Source: Ephydatia muelleri
Taxonomy: Eukaryota; Porifera; Demospongiae; Spongillida; Spongillidae
Length of the DNA stretch: 64,000 bases
Reading direction: 5' to 3'
Assembly: GCA_013339895.1 (NCBI GenBank)
Contig: JABACO010000012.1
Coordinates: 8,878,653-8,942,652, forward strand
The notes under the pieces were generated by a model, which was not told the origin of the DNA, did not search any database, and was given only the letters and a program-made list of their open reading frames with translations. Below are positions 37,101 through 52,100 of this stretch, one piece after another. Numbering within the stretch: the stretch's first letter is position 1; every line of letters starts with the position of its first letter. A program made the translations under genes and the position numbers.

Positions 37101-40100
37101 GAGCAGCAGTCGTTTCGATGGACTGCAGTGATGAGCTGAATAAGTCCCTAATGGTCTGCCCAGTTGCACTAATATATGTTGTTTGGAGATTGACTGCAAG
37201 TCCTCTGATAGACTTTATGTTGTTCAGGTCAAACATAGTGAGAGTGACATTTGCAGTGTAGTAGTCAAGAGGCTGGCTCGAACCACTTGTAAGCTGGTAG
37301 GATAGTGTTGAATTGTTGACTGCTCCTTGGAGAACAATATAGGTTGGATTGAAAGTCATAAAGTTCATGGCATCACTGAAGGTGAAAGAGAGTACACCTG
37401 TATTGAGATCCAGGGAGAATGAATCCAGTAGTGGCCTGGTTGTGTCTGAGATGTATGTGGCTGCTCGCACTGCCTGGCTGCTACTTACTTGGACCACATT
37501 ATTTCCAGCTGTATCATTGAATGCATTGGATGTGAATGAGATGTAGGAATTGGTGGAAGCTCGTGCAAGGTCAAGCTGCACTTTAACACGCCCAATATCT
37601 TGCATAGAGAGGTATATAACAAGCTGTGTTCTCTGTGTGTTGCCAGAGACAGCCACACCTCCTGTCAGTGTAACAGATGTGCCACCAGTGACTGTGGACT
37701 GTATGGCAATTGCACTCAGATTTGCGGTGTCTGGCTGTATTGGTTCACTGAATGACAGAATTATCTGTCCAGTGTTCATATCCAAGACCGCAAATGAAAC
37801 TATGGTAGGATTGATCCCATCAGGGAGGTAATTTGTTACCTGAAGAGCAGTCAGGTTGTTTACCCTGTCAACAACGTTGAGTCTATACATGTCTTTAATC
37901 ATGGCTCCAGCAATGTCACTGACAAATGTCATGAAGGTATTGTTGATGCTGGTAGCAACAGTCTTGTCTGCCTTAAGATTAAAGACATCAGTTGTGCGGT
38001 CGAGGCGGAACATCACAATAGTTCCAAACGTGGATGTAATCCTCCTAGACTGGACTGGGCCTAGGGTTACAGAGGTGTTTGCATAGAAGCTGCCCTGAAT
38101 AGAGATGTACTCAGAGTGGAAACTTGTATAGTCAACAGTCTCATCAAAAGTGAGTGTAAGTGTTTCGTTATTCATGTCCAAGGTGTATCCTATAAGATTG
38201 GGTGGAATTGTATTGGCAGTGTACTGCTGAAGAACCCCAATGAAGCTGGGCTGTATCGGATCCACCACAGGGTCGAGGAGATTGCCACTCATGTCCTGAA
38301 TGAATGAAGAATTGAGCCTCACATAGCAGGTAAGTCGACTGTTGCAGAGGGTTTGCACCCTGGCCTTTAGCTGATTAAAATCTGTTGTGCTGAGAATGAC
38401 CGTGACAACTGGACCATTGGTGCTGGCAGTATTCCCACCAGTGAGCTTGTAGCTGGCTGTTGCTGAGTGGTAGTCATTCTGTAAGATAAGGCCTCCGGTG
38501 TTTAGGGAGGAAACATTGACTGTTTCAGAGAAGGACAGAGTAAGTGTGCCACTGGTCATATTCAACTGTGTGAAAGTCACAAGGGATGGGCGTTTTGTGT
38601 CTGGGAACACCATTCTTGCTTGAAGAGCAGAGGAATTTAAAACAGGTGCTGCTGGAATGCCAAACACATTGGTTGCAGCTAATTGTCTCATTGCAAGGTA
38701 GCAGTTTGCTGTGCTAGTACACAGGGCAGTCTGAGCATAGATATTGTTGAGGTCATTTGTGGCCAGTCCCACCATAGGAACAAGTGCTTGCATAGCAGCA
38801 CTGATTGGTGTACCTCCACTGGTCAGCAGGACTGCATATTGGTAAGTTGTGGCTGACTCTTGAAGGGAGATCTGGATGAGGCTGATTGAACTTACGAGGA
38901 CAGGTTCATTGAAGTACAGGGAGATGGTGCCATTACTGCGATCCAAATCCCAGGCCTGTAGGACTGGAGGTATGGTGAGGGGAATAAAGTTTTGGACCTG
39001 CAGTGATTGTCCATTCTGGCCAACAGCATTTCCAAAAACATCTGCCAAGGCATTTTGTAATAGAATTATGTACGTTGATGATGGACCCCGTGCCAGGCCA
39101 GTTGTCAGCATAATTGTGTTGAGATCATTGGTGGATAGCACAAAATTTAGCACAGATGAGTTGATGGTAGTGGTCAGGTTTCCGGTGAGTTGGAATGAGG
39201 GCACACCAAAAATAGTATTTGCGCTAGAAATGTATATCTTGTTCACTATTATGCTGCCAATACTGACACGCTTAGTGAAGGCCAGTGTCAGAGTGCCTGT
39301 GTTAAGATCCAAAGATGCAGAAGATATTTGAGGAGGGGCAGTACTTAAAGTGGGACTGGATCCTCCAGCCAGGCTCCCCAGAGGCTGGTTTTTGTTGTGG
39401 CTGAAGTCATAGATTGTCAGGTTTGTGATTCCAACCACTGTTGGGTCATTTGCAACACCCAAAATGCTGTTTATGTAGCTGAGATCACTAAGACCTAGTT
39501 GTACCCATACAGTAGTCAAAGAGCCAGGAGCATATATAGCTGTTGTGTTTGCGTCCATGGGTACATGCTGGTTTGGAGAGAAAGCAGAATTGAAACCAAA
39601 GTCAGACAGCAAAAAGGTTGAAAGATCCACTGCTTCATCAAACACCAGGACGATTTTAGTTGTATCGTACACAAAGCTAATAAGGGTTGGACCTGTTGTA
39701 TCTGGTATAAAGCTGTTCACAGTTAGATTTGTGAGACTTTGAAAGGAATTGGAAGCATAATCAGAGACTAAACCAATCTGGATGTTGAAGTAAGTGGTGT
39801 TTTGCGAGATTGCAATATTTCTTAAACTCTTCAGTGCATTCAAGTCAACACTAGATAATTGGATGAAAAGTGTAGCACTGTTGTTGAAAAATGATACTCC
39901 ACCAGAGGATGTCAATTGGTAGGTCAGATTGTAGGATGGGCTCTGTATTGTTAACTTTGTGGTCATGAACTGTTGCACTGCCTCACTGAATATAAAAGTC
40001 AAATTTCCAATGTTCATATCCAGCTGACTGTAAGTAAGTGTAGGAGGAGTTGTGTCAGATGTCACATTTGATGCTCTCACATAGGAAAGAGGTACACTGA

Positions 40101-43100
40101 AACCCCTTACATCAATGAATACATGCATAGAGAAAGAGATGTATGGAGTAGTAGATGCAGTGACTACTTTGATGCGATTGAGGTCCCCAGGGAGGACACT
40201 GATGTTAACAATAGCAGAGTTTCCTGATGGTATGTACCCACCAGTCAAGTTTATTACAGTTCCTCCCATTACGAGGGAGACAGATGTTAATGGTATCAGA
40301 TTTACCTGAATGACTTTAGTAAATGTGAGTGACATCACCCCAGTGTTCAGGTCAAAGATGAAAGAGCTAAGAACTGGAATTCGAATGTCAGTTACAAAGT
40401 TGCTTAGCTGTACCTGAAGTGCATTGGTTTGCGGAATAGCCACCACAGCATTGGGTGTTTCGCTTGTGTCAGTGATCAGTGAGCTGTCAATTGAGATGAA
40501 CGTGGTCAGGTAGCTAGACCCTATTGTCTTTGTGGCCTGCAATCCAAATAGGTCTTGGGCAGTCAAAATTATGGCAACACGAGTGAGGTTTTGAGCGGTA
40601 ATGCTATTACTACCTGTGAGGCGGTACTGTGTAGACCCTGGTGGGATGCTAATGATGTCCTGGAGGACAATGGCTGTTGTGTTTACAGTTGATATGTTCA
40701 CTGTTTCAGAGAATGTGAGAATGAGAAGTCCGCTGTTCATATTCAGGCCAAAGCCGACTAGAACTGGATTAGTAGTATCCTGCACAAACACATTAACCAG
40801 TCTTGGTGAGACAGCTAGGGAGGTGTTCCCAAAATAGTCATTTACAACACCGGCAGCCAAACTGATATAAGTGTTGTTGTTATTAGATGCCAGGTTTGGT
40901 GTTGCCTTTATCTGGTTCAGATCAGCTGAGGTTATATAAATAGAGATTGTAAACCCATCTTGTGATACAGCTATGGGTGACTGAGAAAGGATCTGACTGG
41001 TTGGAGAACCACCATTGCTGTTCTTGATGGAAATCTTTGCAAAACTGATGGTGGCTGGATCTGGGAAGTCACTAAATGTCAGGTTCAATACTCCCTGGTT
41101 GCGATCAAAGGTGGAGTAGACAAGTATTGGTGACGTGATGTCACGGTAGTAGTTTCGAACCTGGATCCCCCTGCCATTAGTGATCGCAAGCAGATCGGTT
41201 CCAAATACATCTCTGATTGCAGAGGCTTGCACCGTAATGTACGTTGTGTTAACACTTGATGCAAGGCCTTTGGAGTACTGAGACTTGATACCTAGTAGAT
41301 CTGCACTGGAGAGCTGCACAGATATTGAATAGCTAGACTGAGATTGTATCAGATAGCTGTATGGAGTCAGAGTATAGGTAAATCCAGGGCTAGCCATTTT
41401 TGCCGTCTGAAAGCGGATTGCATCTGAGTGCCATGTAATTGGATCCACAACATCATCAAAAGTGAGGTTAAAGACTCCAACATTCAGATCGAGATCGAAA
41501 TATACCAACTGCATTCTTACATCATCAGGAGTGAGTGTTGTGGTTGGTGCACAGTTAATGGGTTGTAGTTTTTGCAATGCAATATCTTCTGCAACTTTAG
41601 ACGAGATGTTCAAAACCACCTCACTTAAGACAGCTGTGGCTAAAGTTATAGATTTCAGGTACACGACATTGTATGGTGTCAAAACAATTGGCACAATGAT
41701 TGCACCATCTGAAAGGTTTGCTGGCCTGAAACTTCCTCCAGACAGCGTCAATGAGGTGTACATTGCATCATCCCCACAGTACTGCAGGATGGAGATGCCA
41801 GTGATATTGAATGTGGAAGTCCTCACAGGTTCATTGAAGGTGAGAACCAGCTCATTGAAACTGAGGTCCAGTGTAAAACCTGTAAGCAGTGGTGGTGTGG
41901 TGTCAGGAATATAGCTATGCACTCCCCTTGTAACAGCCTGGATTGCATTGGAAAGTATGGCAAGATCGAACACTGCATTCTGTGCAACAACAAGGTATGT
42001 ATTTGGTGCACTGGTGGCAAACAGTCGGGATTTGATGGTATTCACATCAGTTATCGACATGTTTATCATGACAACCACGCTGTCTGCACTGTAGACAACC
42101 CCTGATGTCAGAGCATACAGCTGTTGAGGGTTGCTGGTTATATTCTGGGATTGCAGTGTGAGTCGTGATATGATGAGTGTGCTGAGGTCAACTGGCTCAT
42201 CAAATACCAATACAAGGTGGTTAGCATTGAGATCAAGGTCAAAGTAGCTCAGGTGAGGGGGGATGGTATCACCAGTGTAGTTACGCACAAGGAATCCAGG
42301 TTCCTGCTGTGGAATACCTGCAAACATGTTTCCTGAAGTGTCATTGACCAGAGAAGGAGCAGCTACAAAGTAACAATTGCCTCTGTATGTGCAGATGGAC
42401 CGAGTACGCTTCAGAGATGCAAGGTCAAACATAGTTAGCTGAATTTGCACACTAGTGAGGGAGAGCTGTGTGTAGTTACCACCAGACAGAATGTACTGTT
42501 GACATGGTGGCTCAAATAAATTCTGTAGTGTGATTGATGGAGGGTACAGTGTAGAAAAGTCAACAGTTTCATTGAACTGTATAACCAATGTTCCTGTTTG
42601 CATGTTGATAGACACAAAAGAAGCCAGAGATGGAGCACTGACATCATTGATGAAAACGGACACACGCAGACGTGTCTGCGGGCTCACGGCCAGCATTGAC
42701 ATGTCCCTGATAGCAGCACGAGGAACAGTGATGAAGCAGTCGTTTGCAGCACTGTTGGTGCACAGTCCACTCCTAGACTTCACAGTGTTCAGATCCGTAC
42801 TGCTAAGTAACACACTTACAACTTCACTATTGCCTTGGAGTAGGTAACTATTAGACAAGGTATAGTTGTTTGCTGCAGTAAGGCCACTGAGGGTCAGCTG
42901 CTGTATCAGCAGTGATGAAACGTTGACGGTCTCGTCAAAGTGCAGTATTATCATTCCGAGGTTGCGATCAAAGTCAAAGCTGAGCAAGGATGGGTTTGTG
43001 CTGTCTGCAGTGTAGTTGCGGACACTCTTGGCATTGCCAATTGAAACACTGCCAATTCGGTTGCCATGCATGTCTGAAATCAAGTTGTCCCCAAATGCAA

Positions 43101-46100
43101 TAAAGGTTGTGACAGATGAAGTGGCCAGCATATTCTGACGTTTGATTCCATTTAGATCTGCTAGAGTGAGATTGAACATCAACGATGGGGCTACTGAGGG
43201 AACAACAGTGCCTCCAGTGAGTGTATAGGATGATGTTGGGAATGACAAAGCATTCTGAAGGGTGATTACTGATGGGGTCAGTATGCTGGAATTGACTGTT
43301 TCAGAAAAGACAAATGTAACCATACCAGTATTCATGTTGAGGTCGAAATTCAGCAGGGTAGGACTTGTTCGGTCAACAGTGTAGAACAAGACAGGCAATG
43401 GGCCTTGGAGTTCGTTTGGATTGAGGTGGGTGTCATACACAGCATCACTTGCAACCACAATGTAAGTGTTAGTTGCCATTGTTGCAAGGGCAGGATTGGT
43501 GTAGATATTATTGAGATCACCTTGAGTCAGGGATATTTGCAAGGTTGATGGCGCCACCTGAGCCACAGTGCCGGAAGTAAGCTGGTAGAAATACGTGCCA
43601 TTCAGGTCACTTTGCAGGGTTATTCCAGTGGTATTGACGGAGTTATTCACTGGTTTGTTCCAAGTGAGAATAAGTAGCCTGAAGTTTAGATCCAGTGAGA
43701 AACTGGAGAGAACAGGAGGCAACAAGTCACCTGAGTAGGCATTCACTGCAATGGCTGACTGGTTGCTAATGCCCGTCAGATTGTTACCCGCCATATCAGC
43801 AGCCGAACCTGCTCCAATTGACACAAACAACTGACCAGCACTGCATGCCAGAGGTGCGCGTTGCTGAATTGCACGGAAGTCCAGAAGTCCGAGGGTCACG
43901 TTGAATACTGGGGAGTTCTGCAGCGTGGCCACAGCATAATTCAGCTGGTAATAGTTGCTTGAGACCGAGATGTTGCTGGTGAGCTGCAGGACAATGCTGC
44001 CTGCATTCAGTGTACCCCCGCGGATGGGCTCGGAGAAGTAGAGTACAAGTCTGATGGGTGGTACGAGGAGGGTGTCCAGGACTAGGTCAAAACCAACAAG
44101 GGAGGGGTTGACATTGTCCCTGACATAGGTGGTGATCGGAAGTCCAGTGACAGTTGAGATTGGATTTCCAGCAATATCAGTAACAAGGCTGTTGGTAAAG
44201 GAAATGTAAGCATTGCCTGCTGCGGTGGCAATGGTTGTGTGCAGCTTCAGATTGTTCAGATCGGTAGTACTAAGGGCGATGCTAATCTGGTAATTGTTGC
44301 CTGCTGGGATGGTTCCACCAGACAGAGTGACCGAGTCAGTGGGAGTAATTGCATTTTGGATTGAGAGTTGAGTAATAGTAAACGAATTTCTGCTGACAGT
44401 TTCAGAGAACACAAGAAGGAGAGTGTCACTGGAAAGGTTCAACGTTGAGCTCACTAGCTGTGGTGGAACAGTGTCAGCTCCAATTTGCCCTACTTGTACT
44501 GCAGTAGGTACATCGATGGATGCAATCGGATTTCTACTGGTATCATTCACTGCAATAGCACTGAATACCATGTACGTGTTGAAGAAAGTAGTGCCTAGCG
44601 TACCAATAGCTTTTATCCCATTAACGTCTGCAATAAGCAGGGAGACATTCACCACATCTGAGTAGCCCTGGCTAATTGCACTTGCACCTGTTAGAGTGAA
44701 GTTTTGCAGCTGTGGGACAGTTCTACCACCAACTAAGGTGAAGAAGGTTGGTTGCAAAGATGAACAGTTGACTGTCTCGCTAAATGTCAGAACAATCTGG
44801 TTAGGGCCATAAAGCAGAGAGAATGTTAGTAGGATTGGTGGTGTAGTATCAGGCAAGAAGCCGACAGCCTGAATTGCATTCAGCTGACTGACAGCTGTTG
44901 CATTGTTGCTTCTGAGGTCCTTAATGGCCGATGAAGTGAAACTTAGATAAGTGGTTGTGAGTGAAGTGGCGAGACCAATTTTGGTCTTGATCGCGTTAAG
45001 GTCACTGGTGCTTAGTTGGATTGTCTGGTAGATGCCTATATTAGGCAAAAGAGTGGAGGTGCTGGTCAGTGGCTGATAAAGTGCCATGTTCACCATCGGG
45101 ACAGACATGGCACCCTGGATGACAAAGCTGGCTGGATCAATGCTGCTAGAGCTCACAGTTTCTGACACAGTCAATAAAAGCTGACCAGAATTGCGGTCAA
45201 AAGTGAAATTGGAGAGATAAGGTGGTGTCTTGTCAAAAGTGAAAGTGGCCACATTGATAGCCATGTAATTAGATATCCCAAGCAGTTTGTTGTAGTTCAT
45301 GTCCAAAATGGCACCATCATTGATGAATAGGTAAGCATAGGATACATTTCTGTACAGTTGGGAGTAAGTCTTCAAGGTATTAAGGTCTGCAGTGCTCATA
45401 ACCAGGGCTAACTGGACATCGTAGTTGACTATGGATGGATATCCACCAGTTAATCTGTAAGACACACCAGAACTGCTTCCACTTTGTAGGGTAACAAAAG
45501 TTGGATCAAATGAGCTCACATTTACTGTTTCATTAAAGAACAATGTGATGGTGCCTGCATTCTCATCATAGCTGAACTGCAGGAGGCTTGGAGGAGTGGT
45601 GTCCGGTATGTACGCAGACACGATCTGGCCACGAGAAATTATGATGGACAGAACAGGTTGACCAGCCACGTTATTGATGAGGGTAGCGGCAGTGCTTAGG
45701 TAAGTCGTGCTAATGCTCTTAGCTAGAGCAGGACGCTTCTTCAACTGATTGAGATCTGTACTTGTGAGCTGGATGTGGGTCTCATAGCTGCTGGTAGTAT
45801 CGGTCACACTACCCCCAGTGAGTGTATAGAGGTTTACTAGATCGGTTCCCGTGTCAACACCACTGAAGGTGATGCTACTGGGGTTAACCATTTTGTTGTT
45901 CATTACATTACTGAAAGTCAACAAGAGGAGCCCTGTATTCATGTCAAGAGTGTAGTTTGTCAGCTGTGGTGAAGCACTGTCTTTTGTATAAGAGAATGCT
46001 TGGGCAATAACTGGCAGCAACCCATTGCCTGCAACATCTTGGATGGTCTTGTTGCCCATGGAAATGTAGCTGGTTGCTAGGGATGTTGCCAGATTGGGTC

Positions 46101-49100
46101 GGGTCTTGAGCTGGAGAAGGTCTTGGGCACTGAGCGATACTCGGATTAAAGTTTCCAGAGGGTCTTGGTAGGAGGCAGTTCCACTTGTTAAGACATAGTA
46201 CTGGAGAGGAGTAGAGGACGAGCTATTCTGAATCACGATCTGGCTTGCATTCAAGGACAGCAAGGACATTGGTTCCGAGAAGGAGAGCACTAATTCACCA
46301 ACATTCATGTCGAGCAGGACAAATCTTACCAGGAACGGTGGAGTTGTGTCTGGGATATATGTTCTAACCCTCCACAAACCAGACAATAGGCTGGTTGTGT
46401 TCACTGGGTTGGAAGCAGAGGAAATGTCCTGAACCAAGTCAGAAGTAAAGTTCAGGTAGGTTGTTGCATTGCTAGTTGCAAGGCCACTTGTAGCTTTGAT
46501 CATCATGACATCATTAGATGACATTGTGAAGTTGAAAAATATACTGTATTGATTGGATGTCCTGGTTCCGGTTGTGAGAGTGTACATGACAAGCCCTATG
46601 CTTGAGTCTGCTATGGTGAGTGCTGTGAAGACCAGTAATGAACTAATGGTGATGGGCTCATTGAACTGCAGTACTACTTTACCAGTGTTCATATCAAGGT
46701 CAAAGTTGGTTAGGGTTGGGCCAGTTGTGTCTGGAGTGAAGGCCAACACAGGTACATCTGGAACTGCTATAGGTACTACACCATTCCCAGAGATGTCTTT
46801 TATAAATGTTGAGTTGAATCCAACAAAGCAGGTGTACTGATCATAACAAATACGTTGTGGAAAAATCTTGATGCCATTGAGGTCGTCAGCCGTAAGTTGA
46901 ATGGTAACAGAGTCACTATTGGTGCCGAGTACTGAGCCACCAGTCAAGGTATATCTTATAGCAGCAGATTGCACACCATCTAGCCTGAGAGATGTGAAGT
47001 TGACAGATGCCATATTCACAGTTTCTGAGAACTGGAGTACAAAAATACCGGTGTTCAGGTCAAAGCTGACAAAGCTTTGCAATGTGGGAGACGTTGCATC
47101 CATGCTAAAGCTATCTGCAAGCCTGCTGCTAACAGGGGTCACAAGATTTCCTGAGGTATCCTGGAAGGTGGTGTTGACAAATGAAATGTAACAGTTGCCA
47201 CCAGAGATGCAGATCCCTAACTGAGTGAGAGTGTTGAAGTCTGACCGACTTAGCTTGATGGTGAGAATAGGTGAATCTCCACTAGTAACCATACTATTAC
47301 TTAGGTTGTAGGTGGGGGAGGAACCACTGCTCAGAGTTACCAAGAAGAGTGAGCTCAAAGCACTGTCCATTGTTTCTGAAAAGGAGAGTGAAAGCACTGT
47401 ACTATTCATATTCATACTGAATGCCTGAAGATATGGTCTTGTAGTATCGTTAATAAAGCCAGAAGCAGTTCTTGTAGTAGGCGGGTTATAGGCATTTGAA
47501 CTCATATCTAAGATGGCTTGCACCCCAACTGACATTACAGTTGTGCTAGCAGATGTTGCCAAGGGCCTTAACTTCTTAATCTCATTCAAGTCCATATTAG
47601 ACAGGGCAAGTTTTATCACGATACCAGTGGAGGATGTGACTGACCCGGTGTTAGTGAGAGTGTAAGATTTTGCTCCCAATTGTGTCATGCTGCTGTAAAT
47701 GGTGATTTTTGATTCATTGAGAGTACTTGCATTCACATATTCATAGAAAGTGATCGCCAAGACTCCTGTGTTCAAGTCCAGAGTAAAACTCTCCACGCTC
47801 GGGCCTGTGCTGTCTCTAGTATAGTTCCTCACTTGAACTACCCCTGACTGTAAGAGTGCATTGCCAGCCATGTCATACACTATCCCAGGTGTGAAGTACA
47901 GGAACGTGTTGTTCAATCCTGTAGCCAGTGTTGGTATGTTGCCCTTAATCATATTCATGTCTGACATAGAAAGGAGAACAGTAAGCTGTTTCGAATTTGT
48001 GTTCGCACTAGATGCCATACTGGTGATACTGATTGGCACTAATACACTTGCACTCCTATTCCATGATGACTGGAGCACCAGGCCCGCGATCTGAAGTGTT
48101 GAGGCTTGAACAGTCTCAGAGAAGACTAGCACCATCTGGTTGGCATTCATATCCAAATCGAATGTGAGCAAAGTTGGGTTAGTTGTATCCGGGGTGAAAA
48201 GATTCACCATGGAAGCATTGGACACTCCCTGATTGAGATTGCGACTAGTATCCATGACGACACTGGCTGGTACAACCAAGTAAGTGTTCAGGCGAGATGT
48301 GCAAAATAGTGAATTGGCTTTGACAGTGTCGAGAATGGAGTTAATATTCAAAGTCACCATGCTGCTTAGGCCCTGTGTAACAACCATGCTTCCACTCAAG
48401 GATAGTGATGCAGCTGAAGTGCCACTGGTACTGTTACTTTGCAGAAGGAGCTGGGAGTACACTAGCGTACTCACATTCACGATTTCGGTGAAGGTAAGGG
48501 AAATCAGGCCAAGGTTCATGTCCAGGTTGAATGAGACCAGAGCTGGTGATGTCATGTCAGGGTAGAAGCCCCCAGCCGGCTGTGCACTGGTAGAGTCACG
48601 AGGAATAACATGGTAGCCACGCGTGTCGGTGATGGACAAGTTGGTGAAGGAGAGGTATGTGGTAGCCAAGTTCATTGCAAGGCCTGGCATCGACTCTATA
48701 GCAAACAGGTCCTGCTGGGAAATGGTTACGTTTATTATGGTGGATGGATATGGGCTAATTATGCCACCACTCAGCACGTACGACAGTGTGCCTGGGGCAG
48801 AGGAATTGGGGCCACTTTGTAGGCTAAACTGAGGCAGCTGGAGTGAAGATGGGACCACGACCTCGCTGTATGAGAGAGACAAGATCCCAGTATTTCTGTC
48901 CAAAATGAAACTTGTCAGCACGGGTGGGTTTGTGTCGTTTATCACTGCAGCGGCTTGGACTGCACTGGTCTGAGGTACAGGCAGTGCAGCATTGCCGCTC
49001 ATGTCCTTTGCAGAGATGTTAGTGACAGTCAGGAAGGTGTCCTGGATTGTATTGCCGAGGAAAGTAAGGGCATTGATGGCATCCACATCCGACTTTCCAA

Positions 49101-52100
49101 AGGTTATGTTGAGAACAACACCATTCAGTGAGGTGGTTGTTCCAGTCTTCAAGATGTATGTTTCCTGTGGAAAGTAGGTTAGGTCTCTCTTTGACTGCAG
49201 AATGAATCCATTCGTGTTGAATGTGCTAGACATAACCGGTTCCGAGAAAGTCACGGCCATGGTCCTAGTGCTAAAGTTAATTGTGAAGCCCAGGAGGGTT
49301 GGACCTAAGGTATCATTGATTACATTAGTGGCTTGCAGAGCAGAAGTAACGGGAACACCTTGCACATTCAAATTACCAAAGATATCTGGGATTGCATTCG
49401 GGCCAACTGTCAGGAAAGTGTTGGATGTGCTGGTTCCAAGGGCTGGGTTAAGCTTGAGGCTGTTCAGATCAGTAGTGACAAGCCGCACTTGAACGGTCCT
49501 TCCATCAGCTGATCTACCCACTGTAGCTCCTGCACCCACGTTGAATCGAATGGTGGGGATACGGTCACTCAGAAGAGCCAGCAATGTCACATTGAGCTGG
49601 GTGTAGTCAGCCACCTTTGAGAATGTGATATTGATGTCACCTGTGTTCCGATCCAGCAGGAAGCTCACAAAGGAGAGGGGCTGGGTGTCTGCAGTGTAAT
49701 TGGAGACTTGCAGTGCTTTACCATTTGTGATGGCCAAAACGTTCGTCCCATAGGCGTTAGTGATTCCAAATGCCTGCATAGTGAGGTATGTTGAGTTTCG
49801 GTTCACTGCAAGTCCGTAAGTGGACTGGATATAGAAGATGTCAAGGGGACTCAAAGTGAAGACGATGACAAATCCATTAGGACTGCTGGAATTCAGTGCA
49901 CTCAGTGTAACAGAGTTGCTGAGTTTGGCATAAGGAGAATTTTGAATGGTGATAGCAGTGGTATCCAAGGTACTTGAGAGCATGACATCACTAAAGGTGA
50001 GACTGATTGAGCCAGTCTGCATACTAATTCCAAATGCAAGCAGACGAGGTAGCATTGTGCCTTGCACCGCAATGCTGGCGGTGAGAATCGCAGAGGAACT
50101 AGGGTTTCCAGCCGTGTCAGTAAATGCACCTGCACTCACATTGATGACTGTGTTGTTCGAGGTTGTACCAAAGTTGCTGGCAAGCTTAACAGCTGTGATG
50201 TCATACTGGAGCATGGAGATAAGGAGACTGGTGGCGGAGCTGTAAGGGTTGAGCACTGTACCTCCCACCAAATTGTGTATAAATAATGGCAGGTATGGAC
50301 TGTTTTGGAGGGACACATTAGCAAACACAATGCTGTACGTGAGAACAGGTTCTGAAAAGGATAGGGTAAGGATGTTGAAGTTCAGATCTAGCTCAGCCCC
50401 TATCAAAGCTGGAGGAGTAATGTCAATGGTATAATTTGACACTTGTCTTGCACTACTGATAGGAATTGCAACAAGTGCATTCTTCAAGTACGACAGATCA
50501 TATACCGCACCACTACTCATTGCCAGGTAGGTGTTGGATTTCTGCTTAGCAAAGCTACTGCTCTTGACAGCATTGAGGTCAGACGGAGAGAGAGTGAGGT
50601 AAATTACCGCTTGCCCACTGGTGTAGTTTTGTGCTCCTCCAGTGAGTGTGTACTGCTGGGATGCATTGGCATTGGGCCCTGAAGCAATGGTGATGGTTGT
50701 GGGGTCCAACGTGCCAACAGGCTCAGAGAAGCTTAGGGTAAGCATGCCTGTGTTCATGTTCAGGTCAAACCCAGTCAGGACAGGAGGTGTAGTGTCGGAT
50801 ACCAACACTGTCACCACCTTTCCAGGGAAGATCTGAAGCACAGGGTCGTTCCAATTGCCACTTATATCCTTGACTGTTGTGGGTGTAAGCAGGATGTAGC
50901 AGTCGCCACGACGATCACAGAGGCTTCCAAGGGCCTGGATAGCCATCATGTCTGAGCTAGTGAGGTTAAACTGGAGCACTGTGCCATCAGGGGAGATAAC
51001 TGTGCCACTGTGAAGAGTGTAAGATTTTGTGGTGGCATCACTAACAAAGAAGGTCTGGAAGGTCACCTGGGAGGCATCAAATGTGGAGGCCTGCACTGGC
51101 TCAGAGAAGAGAAGGGTAACCGCTCCAGAGGTGATGCTGAACTGTGAGAAGTCTACTAGAGCAGGGCTGGTCGAGTCTGGTGTGAAAGGGAATGGGACTT
51201 TAAGCAGAACAGGGATAACTGGTCTTCCAATCCTGTCGCGAATAAACGTACTAGGGAAAGAGAGGTAACAGGTAATGGCAGTGAGACAAATTCGTCGCAG
51301 CTTTAGTTGGTTGAGATCAGAAGTGTTGATCAAAATGGTAACCGTCGGAGATGGCACAACTGAACCTGCAAAGAACGTGAGGTTGTATGCTTGTGTGCCG
51401 CTGCTGAGAACAAGTTGCGACACAACCATTGAGGTGATGTCTACTGTCTCATCAAAGGACAGAACTAGTTTCCCTGCATTCATATCCACTGAGTATGCAT
51501 CAAGGATTGGGTTCTCGTTATCTTTGACAAAGCCACTAGCTGGGACATTGAAAGCATCCACGTTTGGATTTCTGTTCATGTCTAGGACTGCTTGTGAGCG
51601 AAGGTCTAAAAACGTGTTGTTAATAGCTGTTGCCAAGTTATTAATTCCCTTTATGTTGTTTAGGTCTTGATGGGAAAGGTTAAAGACAACCACATCGCTA
51701 AAACGCTGATTGGAGAATCCTCCTGTCAGTGTGTACTCATCACCCAGCCCATTGAATACATCGATGCGTCCAGGTACAATTGTGCTGACGTTCACTGTTT
51801 CACTGAAAGTAAAGACGATGGAGCCGTTGTTCATATTCAGTAGAAACCCTGTGAGTGTTGGGGGGGTGGTGTCTGGAATGAGCGTCTGGGCTTGTACTGC
51901 ATTGGTACTAAGTATAGGTAGCAGGGAATTGCCTGCGGTATCCACCAACCCAGCACCTATGGCCATGTAGGTGGTGCTAACGCTAGTTGCGAGGGGAGGA
52001 AGTCTCTTGATGCCGTTCAACTCGATATTAGATATGTTGATCACCACATTGGTGCCATTCTGATTGGTCTGAACTGCACTCAGGGGTAAGAAGAATGGTG

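Larger units (their letters stand above)
35581..44125 (-). repeat. Higher-order repeat unit 3 (23 domains, r54 to r76)
   Basis: Begins with lengthened-strand domain r54 (VPPIRLVLYFSEPI, near 44,060). Doublet r57/r58 at about 42,750 and 42,380; r58 has CTYRGNC and a third cysteine (EPPCQQY). r60 has two extra cysteines seen otherwise only in r83 of unit 4. Marker TDLLAITNGRGIQ in r61 near 41,190. r66 (about 39,300 to 39,680) lacks the usual LDLN-x-G stretch. Second doublet r68/r69 at about 38,710 and 38,335. Length is about 8.55 kb, the longest unit. Confidence 0.8.
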
